A DNA stretch of 64,000 nucleotides from Aulostomus chinensis (Eukaryota > Chordata > Actinopteri > Syngnathiformes > Aulostomidae). The stretch lies in contig JBBMOA010000007.1 in NCBI GenBank assembly GCA_037954235.1, forward strand, positions 20,672,457-20,736,456, written 5' to 3'. The position numbers were made by a program, and so were the translations under genes. Position 1 is the first letter of the stretch. Every line of letters starts with the position of its first letter. Below the pieces are notes generated by a model. That model was not told the DNA's origin. It was given only the letters and a program-made list of their open reading frames with translations, and searched no databases. Below, piece after piece: positions 21,601-29,800 of this stretch.

Positions 21601-24216
21601 CTTATGCCATAATTAGGAGTGACGTGTTTTTCTGTCTGCTTTAAAGCTGGGTAAGATGAGGCTGACGATAGCTTGTCGAGCGATGACGTGCTCCCACCTT
21701 CAGTGCTTCGATGCTACACTTTATATCCAAATGAATGAGAAGAAGCCGACCTGGGTGTGTCCAGTCTGTGACAAGAAGGCGCCTTATGAGCATCTCATTA
21801 TTGATGGGTGAGTGCAGTGCTTGATTACTCTGATGATGGTTTGTGTCAGAATGTAGGTTTAAAGACAAACATCAGGTAAGAGCTTTTTAGAAACATTTGG
21901 GTTTGTGTGATGGCTCCTAAAGCTGGACCAAACTAAGCACCAAACCAAAACACCCATTCTTGTAAATTAGATTCATTGACACAATGCAGGTTCCAACCAT
22001 AGGAGCTCCAGTGAAAACACACCGACTCAACTTTTGCAGCAGTTCTATGTCACACTTCCCTAGTAGATTACTTTTTAAGAGGGTAATTCTTCAGTTTACT
22101 TGGCAATCACCAAGGTGGGGGTTTGAATACTTGCAGCTGTGAAAACTTTGCAGCATTGTGGAAACCTTTTAATATGAAGCATTGTAGAGTTTTTAGGTGC
22201 CTAATGAGCCTTCAGAAAGGAATGCGAGGGTAACCTCAGGTGCGAGTAAGATGGTGCCTTATACGTGAGAATCATGCTCTAAAATACTGCAGTTATTGTG
22301 TTTAACAACTGTGCAAAACCAATTCCAGCAGATGAAGCACAACAAAGACACCATTTTAAAATCATTAACTGTGTTTATTGGATTTCCAAAACTTGATTTA
22401 TCTGGGACAGTGAAGTAATTCAGCCAAATGGGATTCTGGCTGCAAAGTTGCCAATTTTTGTTCTCTTATTGTTGTCACAGGTTGTTCATGGAAATATTGA
22501 ATAGCTGTTCTGACTGTGATGAAATCCAGTTCAAAGAAGATGGAAGCTGGTCGCCCATGAGGTCCAAGAAAGAGGTGCAGGAGGTGTCTGCTTCGTACTA
22601 CGGTGTAGACAGCGGTACGTGTCTCACATTTTCATAGTTGATCCTTTGTAATCTTTGAACTCAGTGTGAGTTTACTGTGTCTTTGCAGATTTGTCTCGAA
22701 CAGAAAGTCAAGAACAGAAACGTGGATCATTGAATGACAACAGCAAGAAAGTTGATGTGATTGACCTGACACAGGATAGCTCCTCTGAAGATGAGCTTGA
22801 TGATGAGCCGCCTCCTAAAAGGCCCTGTCCATCACTGTCACCTGTCTCTCCGCCTGCAACAAAAGGGTAAGTCTCAGTCTCAGTCAGAACACCATAACAA
22901 ATGTACTCCTAGAATTGTCCAGCTTTTCCCTCCAGTTTTGCTCACTAAAATGGTCTGGTGTTTCTTCTCAGCGTATTGAACCTACACAGCCAGGCTTCAC
23001 CTGTGACCAGAGCTCCCAGTATGCCCCCTGTGGAGACCAGCTACATTCCTCCACCTCCACCACTTATCCAGGATTACCGCCACTATTATCACACAACTAG
23101 CGACCTTCCAGGTAGGCCCATTACTTTATCTCCTCCTTCCTAGCATTAAGAGACCACATATGGGAGCAGTCTAGAAAACGTGTAGATAAACATCCTATAA
23201 CAGGAGTGTGGGTCAGTAGTGGCCTTACTGTATTAACTACCTTTCTCAGTTATATAATGGCAGCATTGTTCTCTGAAACAAATAGATTTTAAGTAGCAAA
23301 GCTCTTTTATCGACCGAGTGCAGTCACATTGACACGTGCTAGCCCCATTTCCTCAAACAACCTCTGGAGCTCAAGCACAGCAAACATGTCTGCAGCTGGT
23401 TGAAATAAAACTGCTGCGTTCAATAATTGACCACTACAATACATCAGCCTGTATTTGCACGGTTGAAGCCACTTGTCAGTTAGTAAATGCTACAACTCCT
23501 AGAGATCCAAGCCATTTTCTGTGTTTTCCTTCTCAGCTTCTGAAAGTGAAGGGGGTTACGGGTGACAACTTATTCTCTGTTTAGTGAGGAGAGCAGTTTT
23601 GATGGATCCTGGACTATGGAACAGTAGGGATTCAATGGGTTAGCGTCATCTATGTAGCTGCTGTGTAGTCATGTTAGGAAAGCAGGCATGATTACCGTTA
23701 AAGATTCTTCCTGTTACTGTCATACTGAATTAAATATCCTCTGTCTTTTCTCACAGATCTAAGTTTCTTCTCCTTCCTCCAAGGCGACAATCAGGTACTA
23801 AACTAACCCATGAACATGAAGACATCTTACTACGTACAGTGAATTTTAGTTCCGCTCTTTTGTAACTTCCATTCTTCTCTGCCCATCAGCATTACAACAT
23901 GGTGATGGCTGCTGCGGCAGCTGCATCGGCCTCAGCTTCAGAAGACCACGACTTGCTTCTCAACCGTTTCTTGCCCTACGGTTCCTCTCCGATGCTGCGG
24001 GAGCAGCCGGGCACCCCAGGGAGCAGCACGCTGGCAGCCACCAACGGAGGCAGCAACAGTGGCAGCACCAGCAGTTTGGTGTCTTCCAGCAGTCTGCGGG
24101 ACCGTGACAAAGACAGAGACAGGGACAACCACCCAATCTCAGGATTGTCAAGGTCCTCGGTGGAAGCTGCAGCGGCTATTTATGGTTCCATATCTGACGT
24201 TATCTCTCTTGACTAG
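15662..24216 (+). CDS. pias1: E3 SUMO-protein ligase PIAS1, 14 coding exons
   Basis: SUMO E3 ligase and inhibitor of activated STAT1; nuclear. Coding exons: 15662-15685, 18241-18673, 18813-18897, 19108-19155, 19843-19933, 20030-20164, 20281-20386, 21307-21380, 21647-21807, 22481-22614, 22689-22866, 22972-23111, 23757-23794 and 23890-24216. All introns are GT-AG and phases agree, giving 657 aa against about 651 in human. Visible domains: SAP with the LQVLL motif (residues 19-23), PINIT motif (245-249), SP-RING (about 333-385; C347, H349, C370, C373 as zinc ligands), SUMO-interacting VDVIDLT (452-458) followed by acidic SSSEDE, and a Ser/Ala-rich tail ending ISDVISLD. The start ATG is in aagATGG context. 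The identity to PIAS1 rather than PIAS2-4 rests on MVMSLRVSELQVLLGYAG, HPVHPD and the tail. Teleosts may have pias1a and pias1b; the copy is undecided. Confidence 0.96.
15686..18240 (+). other. PIAS1 intron 1
   Basis: A 2.55-kb intron between the 24-base first coding exon and the SAP exon, bounded by gtaaag and a ttttcaccag acceptor. It contains the hairpin at 16672-16737 and otherwise only AT-rich unique sequence. No second gene was seen. Confidence 0.7.
16672..16737. repeat. Imperfect 26-bp inverted repeat in PIAS1 intron 1
   Basis: Arm 1 (16672-16697) and arm 2 (16712-16737) are complementary at 24 of 26 positions, with a 14-base loop. Both mismatches are A/C on the plus strand and therefore G-U wobbles in minus-strand RNA. 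The loop can also form a smaller stem (taatcac with gtgatta). It could be a short foldback transposon or a hairpin RNA precursor; neither is proven. Confidence 0.8.
18241..18673 (+). CDS. pias1: PIAS1 exon 2: SAP domain
   Basis: The exon encodes residues 9-152. The SAP module (SLRVSELQVLLGYAGRNKHG onward, about residues 11-45) binds AT-rich DNA and p53-type partners in known PIAS proteins, and holds the LxxLL coregulator motif. The conserved LLPVSLLGPKHEL, ALHPVHPD and LPFYDVLDELIKPTSL follow and lead into the PINIT domain. The exon ends in phase 1 at CTG-G with donor gtgagt. Confidence 0.95.
18813..20164 (+). CDS. pias1: PIAS1 exons 3-6: PINIT domain
   Basis: Exons 18813-18897, 19108-19155, 19843-19933 and 20030-20164 read QQISSSM, DISGTKCDFAVQVQLR, FCLSETSCPQEDHFPPN and GYLPPTKNGVEPKRPSRPIN. 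The PINIT motif is at residues 245-249. In known PIAS proteins this domain drives nuclear retention and substrate selection. Introns are short (108-700 bases). Exon 20030-20164 ends in phase 0 at IGR and continues with SFSMAVYL, where human has NYSMAVYL. Confidence 0.94.
21647..21807 (+). CDS. pias1: PIAS1 exon 9: SP-RING (SUMO ligase) core
   Basis: The exon encodes LGKMRLTIACRAMTCSHLQC, then FDATLYIQMNEKKPTWVCPV and CDKKAPYEHLIIDG (residues 333-386). This is the RING-like fold that recruits UBC9~SUMO. The zinc ligands C347, H349, C370 and C373 and the Trp in PTWVCPVC are intact. The only changes I notice from the human sequence are P to A and L to M (IACRAMT versus IPCRALT). The catalytic module therefore looks functional. 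Confidence 0.96.
22689..22866 (+). CDS. pias1: PIAS1 exon 11: SUMO-interacting motif and acidic patch
   Basis: The exon encodes residues 431-490, including KKVDVIDLTQDSSSEDELDD and KRPCPSLSPVSPP. The hydrophobic VIDL core followed by Ser and acidic residues is the phospho-SIM known in PIAS proteins, normally a CK2 target. The acidic run is shorter than the human DEEEEE stretch. Confidence 0.93.
23890..24216 (+). CDS. pias1: PIAS1 last exon: low-complexity C-terminus
   Basis: The exon encodes 108 residues: HYNMVMAAAAAASASASEDH, the LLNRFLPYGSSPM block, Gly/Ser-rich sequence, then LRDRDKDRDRDNHP and the conserved end SDVISLD with TAG at 24214-24216. The Ala run and Ser-rich part match known PIAS1. 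The Arg/Asp/Lys alternating tract is not present in the human protein as I remember it. Confidence 0.93.
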   Translation, partial: HYNMVMAAAAAASASASEDHDLLLNRFLPYGSSPMLREQPGTPGSSTLAATNGGSNSGSTSSLVSSSSLRDRDKDRDRDNHPISGLSRSSVEAAAAIYGSISDVISLD

Positions 24217-26250
24217 ATCCACGCAGAACTGAACCACAAGGGAGACCTCTAGAACAGAAGTTCTTTGTAAATAATGAAGAGGAAGATGAAAGAATACAGT
24301 ACTATGTACAGAGAGGAAAATCTATTTTCAATTTTACTTATCATAAACTTAGGACGCTTCTTGTCCGGTGAGTTTCTTCAGTTGATATTTTTCTGTGAAT
24401 ACTGAAGACTTTTTCACACCTCTTCATGTGGTCCTTTGATTATATTGTACCTTTTGTACTTGGTTTTTACAGTTTTGTTTCAATATTCCATGTCTACGGC
24501 ATTATTTCATTTTAATGTGTGCACAGAACCCTCATGAGGTGACACCTTCTGGAACACGACATTAAGAACATAAAGAAATGGGCATTGTTATAGATGTACA
24601 AAAGGTAGGTCACAGAAAACAGGTAGACGTGTAACATGTTAATTCTCTTAAAGTTTTGACAGCAGAAAGATCTGGCCATTTTTGCCTTCACTGTAGGTTC
24701 TTGTGTAAGACATTCATGCTGTGGTCATATTATTTTTAAAGAATTATTTATGATGTAAATTATGTTGGATGTGTTTTTTAAAGAAGCATTCCCTTTGCCT
24801 ATAGGAATTGTTGCCACTAGAAATGTACAAGCAAACACTAGATCCTTCTGTTGTCAGAACTCTGCACTCTCCTTCTCTTTGCCTTTTTCACCAAAACAAC
24901 GAACAAAATATTATAAATTATGTTATTTAAAGTACCTAAAAAGGTTTAAGAAAAAAACAACAACAACAACTCAGTATTGTTGGAAGGTTCTCCCTCAGTA
25001 CTAGTGAAAGGGTTTGGTTTGCTTTAACTGGACCGTCATACAGATCTGAGATATAGAGTACTGTTGAAGTACATCTCTTACTTATGCGTATTAAATGAGT
25101 AGTACACTACTACAGCGAAGTGGCCAGTCAGCGACAACAAACCTCTGCTCTCCTGGATGACGAGGCGTTTTTTTCTGGTCCATTTGAAGAGGATTGTTCT
25201 GCCAGTGGATCGGTGACATTTCTTCACGTCTTTACAATTCATTTTAGCACTTGCTTTTCTACACAAAGGCCGCGCAGGGCAGTGAAGCATTTAGTTGCGG
25301 TAAACACTTCAGTCGTAGTTTTCAGCCTTGCATGTCTCTGCAAATTACCTGAAAGCTCACCTGTGTGAGTGCTGTATGCTTTCCTTTGCAAGGTCACAGC
25401 CGTTTAGTTCTTTCTTTTTGTCGAGTGTATTTGCAGCAGCCTACAAGATAACTGTGACAGCTTAGTGTTTGAGTGATTCACAATATGTTTTGGCCCAGAA
25501 GATAAAACCATTGAAGTAATTATGAACACCTCCCCTCCCTTTATTTTTTTTCTTGACTTGTGCTTACACTTAGGATTATTTATTATCATATATATTTTCA
25601 GCATTTGTTTGATTCGTGGGTATGCATTGCTGTCATTGTATGTGATATTTCTTTTGTAATTATATAATTAATGCTATTTAAAAATGTCATTGTTGCTTGA
25701 CACGCATTGTAACATTTTCTGTTTCCCTGTCTGTTTTACTCTCAGATGATGTCAATAACTCAATAGAGGCTTTGATCATTTTGAACCGCTGCAAGGTCTC
25801 CTGTGCTGTTTGATATTTGTAAGGATTAAACAGATAAGAAAGTGCATCTTTGTAGCTGGTCGGTCGAGATGAAGTATAGACAATAAAAGAAACAGTTCAA
25901 GTACAGCCAGGATTTTTAAAATCGTTTGAAATTTGCAATGGAAATTGCAATTCAGCTGATCCAAACCCATTTGAGTGAACATTTCTTGTGGAGAAATGCA
26001 GCAGTGTGACGCCTCAAAGATAAATCTAATGTCTGAACTCCAGCTGATGGTGGAAAATGGGCCAAGGAACAGCCTTGTTTTTCAGGTTAGAAGTAGAATA
26101 TGGAGAAGTCCCAGGATCTTATAGGTATTAATTAATTTTATTTTTCACTTAAACATTTAAAGATGGTGTTTCTTCATCTCAAACTTTTATGAAAAAGTAT
26201 ATTTTCCTTTATTTTTAGAAATATTTACATTTATGATAGTTTCATTCACG
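24217..26250 (+). other. PIAS1 3' UTR and PIAS1-MORF4L1 spacer
   Basis: The region is AT-rich with no exon. The first canonical AATAAA downstream of the stop that I found is at 25882, so the 3' UTR may be about 1.7 kb long. Several ATTTA-type elements occur between 25570 and 25690. Short open frames here are not conserved-looking. Confidence 0.55.
25882..25887 (+). terminator. Candidate PIAS1 polyadenylation signal
   Basis: AATAAA within caataaaaga, 1.67 kb past the PIAS1 stop. Variant signals (for example ATTATAAA near 24910) could give shorter transcripts. Confidence 0.45.
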
Positions 26251-26252
26251 AA

Positions 26253-26430
26253 TAAGATAAGATAAACATTTATTTGTTTTATTTGTCTCTCAGTGGGGAA
26301 ATTGGCACTGTTACAGCAGCAGAAACAGCAAAAGCAGGTGGAAAAGTACAAGAGCAATAAGTAGCAGAAACTAATAAACTATAATACACAACACATCAAC
26401 TACAATAAATACTAGTAGTACAAGTATTGA
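26253..26430. repeat. Teleost interspersed repeat ('cagtggggaaatt' family)
   Basis: The segment reads aagataagataaacatttat, ctcagtggggaaattggcac, tgttacagcagcagaaac, gcaggtggaaaagtacaag and continues into A-rich aataaact units. I recall closely similar sequence in many copies in percomorph genomes. It lies between the PIAS1 3' end and the MORF4L1 promoter. The transposon class is uncertain. Confidence 0.6.
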
Positions 26431-26770
26431 ATATTGGTTTTATTCTGAAAGGGAAGTAATATCCTATTACGTTGACATTGATAAAACAAATCAGGATATT
26501 AAAAATGATCATTTATGTTGATGTGTAGGATTTGAGGTGGATCCTGATAAAGGTTTCAGTGGGCTGTGATTGGCCCCTGCAGTGGTCCGGCCTCTCCTGG
26601 GGTCCCCCAAGGTGTGTGGATTAGTAAGAAAACCTCTAGGAGGACGCGTCAACTGCAGATGTTAATATTACAACGACAAAAAAATGGAAACATGTCTAAA
26701 ATTGGCATCTAAAGTCACTTTTATTGCTACATCAGCAGGGTTTCCATGCGTATACTTGGTCGCATCATCA

Positions 26771-26797
26771 TACGTCATCACGTCGGTCATGACGTCT
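26771..26797 (+). promoter_or_regulatory. MORF4L1 promoter: clustered CRE-like ACGTCA motifs
   Basis: Within 27 bases there are three CRE-type cores: tacgtcatc, cacgtcgg and catgacgtc, in both orientations, about 80-100 bases upstream of the MORF4L1 ATG. CREB/ATF binding is inferred from the TGACGT(C/A) core. A GC-rich agcggcgccg follows, and no TATA box is obvious. Confidence 0.5.
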
Positions 26798-26872
26798 TTT
26801 AGAGAGCGGCGCCGTTTCAGACTGGAATGGGAGCTGGCGATTTTTCCCATATTTTGATAGTTTAATCCGTGA

Positions 26873-29800
26873 ATGGCGCCGAAACAGGACCCGAAACCTA
26901 AATTTCAAGAAGGTAAGAGGATGTCCATTCGTGGTGAGATTGAAGCCTGGTGAGGGTCAGCGTTCACGCCGCCTCCGAGGACCTCCATGTTAGCTAGCAT
27001 CATGATGGACACAAACACTGCCGCCATCGAGGAGCTTGCTGCTCCTGTAGCTTTCATTGTTGTTGCTGTGAACGCTGAACACGAGCAAGTTTTATCAGCC
27101 ACACCAGCTGTGCATTTATTTCTATTCATAATATAGAGAAGTGTTACAGTAAAACACCCTCAAAGTTCATTGATTAAATCTTCTTCAGCCTCCATTAAAA
27201 CCGCCTTCACCACCCACTTCAGTCTTGTCACTGTGCTACTCATTAGCTCCCAGCTTCTGTCTTAGCCTGATTCAGATGTCTCGTCGGTAGCAGAACTATC
27301 AGGCCAACGATCTTCTTATTTTTCTGCTTTGATGCTAAAAAAATTATTGGAACTGTCAATGTAAGTGTGCCTGAAACTGAGAGGAAAATACATTCAAGAC
27401 GAAACCTGTAATGCATCCAAATCTGATTAAAAGTAATAACAGACTGTAATCAACCTAATAAATCTGAAAACATGGCGAGCATTCAGGGAAGTCGTCAAAG
27501 AATGATTCCCTCAATCATTACAGTTATACCTCGTGACTGAAGCTCTTTTTAGTATTGTGCCGTGTGATTGTATGAAAATTTCACCGGCGTGTTTTCCAAT
27601 TGATTATATTTACTTAGTTTGCATGGGTCTTGTGTATTTGCATGTGTTTCTCTCAGTTCCACTGTGCAATGATACCATTAAAATAAATCATCACTTCTCA
27701 AAACATGTAAATGAAGCAGTGTTTATCATCAGTGATCCGATTCTCAAATCGGATCACTGATGATAAACAATCGATTTGAGAATTAATATTTTCTCTTCCA
27801 CTCCAACATATTCATCTAGGTGATAACCCGGCACATGTATGTAGAACGTATGTGTACACCCTGCTGCGTGCGTTTGTTTGAATGCGTACGTCCACTCAGA
27901 TGTATCCATACATGAAGAGAAATTAGTTTAAACTAAAAGAAAATAATAGTGCAAGACGACAGCATTCAATCATTCATACATTCATTGTCTTCTGTTATAT
28001 CCAAATTTATTTTCCATTTTTATCTTGACTGTGTCAATATCCCCAGACATGTGAACACATAAAGCAAAAATTCAATTAAAGTGTGTTTACATTGACTGTC
28101 AATACACGTGAACAAATGTTGGCAGGAGGTTTACTGAAATAACCCAGAATGTCTCTGCAGTCACTGTGAGTAACAGTGCCGTTCCGGGAACTCTGTGAGA
28201 TGTTAATGTCTAAAGAATGGAATTTGCCAGTTAGCAAAAAAAGGTAGTAAGTAGTTTATTAGGCTTTACCGTCTGATGTTGTTGGACCGCCCTCATGCTG
28301 ATCTGCTCATCTTCCCACTCCACTCAGGTGAAAGAGTGCTGTGTTTTCATGGGCCATTGCTCTACGAAGCCAAGGTAGGCTGCTGAGCCCGTCTCTGTCA
28401 TCCTCTCCCGTGGCTCTGATCAACCCGCTCTGACCATGAATCCTGTCTCTTTGCAGTGTGTTAAGATAAACATCAAAGACAAACAAATCAAATACTTCAT
28501 TCATTATAGTGGGTGGAATAAAAAGTAAGTTTTGGTTTAAAGTGAATGATGTCTCCTGAAGCTTAGCACGTCAAAGATGTTGTAAAATCCTGATTGTCCT
28601 CTTTTGTGTTTTATCCCCCAGTTGGGACGAATGGGTTCCTGAAAGCAGAGTGCTTAAGTATGTGGACAGCAATCTGCAGAAACAGAAAGAGCTTCAGAGG
28701 GCCAATCAGTAAGAACTCTCTCACTTTTCTTTCCAATGTCCGTTTTCCCAAACGGAATATTTTACAAATGCCACATGTAGTTCACCATCTCAAAGACCAA
28801 CCATTTTTTCGAAAAACAATTTGGTCATTTGTCATCTAGCTTAAGTTTTTGTTTTTTAGTTGTTGTTGTTGTTGTTGTTGTTGTTTTTGAAGCACAAAAC
28901 AAAACAACCTAAATTACTAATATTGACTGTGCTTACTTACTTGTTGCAGCTCTGCTCTGAACTCTCTGTCTCTAATGGTGATGATGTGTTTTTAAAGACC
29001 CAAGCACCTGAACCCTCTGAAGTGACGCCTCCTTTCCTCTTTCAGAGACCATTATGTAGAAGGAAGAATGAGGGGTGCTGCACCAAATAAGAAGATACCT
29101 GCTGCATCGCAAAAAAATGATATGTAAGTGTCATCGTTGTGTTCTCGCCTGCTGGGGTGTTTCCTGACTCATGGTTCAAGAAGTGTTGGATGTATGTGCT
29201 GTTTTCAACTGTTGTACTTTTTTTTTTTTTCTCTCTCTCTCGTAGAAAAACCAAAAAGAACAAACAGAAGAGTAAGTAGACGCTGAATGGGAATTAGCGT
29301 TTCTGTCCTTGTGTCATTTTTGCACTCTCAGCAGTCTCTTATGTGATTGAAATGTGTGTCTGTGTCCAGCTCCTGGTCCAGGAGAAGGTACGAGTTCAGG
29401 AGGAGACCTGACCCACCCTCCACGGAAGAAGAGGGCGCGTGTTGATCCAACCGTTGAAAGCGTGTGTTCATAAATCTACTTTGTTGTGTTGTTTTGTCTT
29501 GTTTTTGTTTTTTTCCTGGAGAACACACACACACACACAGAGAGCCAGTCACAGTCCGGCAGATGAAAATGTCTGCAAGAACAAGGAAATAAAGGGCGTG
29601 GCAAATATTTTGCTCTGGAATGACCCAGAAATAACTGCTCTCTGGGTTCATTGTTGGAGCCTACTTGCAAAAACAGCCGGCCTTCACAGCGCCAGGGCCA
29701 CCTCAGTTTGACAATTAACAGGTGGGGGGGGGGGCACAGGACACATAGGAGTTCACTGTTGGTGTTACAAGTTATTTTTAAAAGCTCTTAAAACAACATT

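Noticed and set aside
26905..27129. Minus-strand 74-codon frame in MORF4L1 intron 1
   Set aside because: Ala/Ser/Met-rich with no recognisable domain; no promoter or splice evidence.
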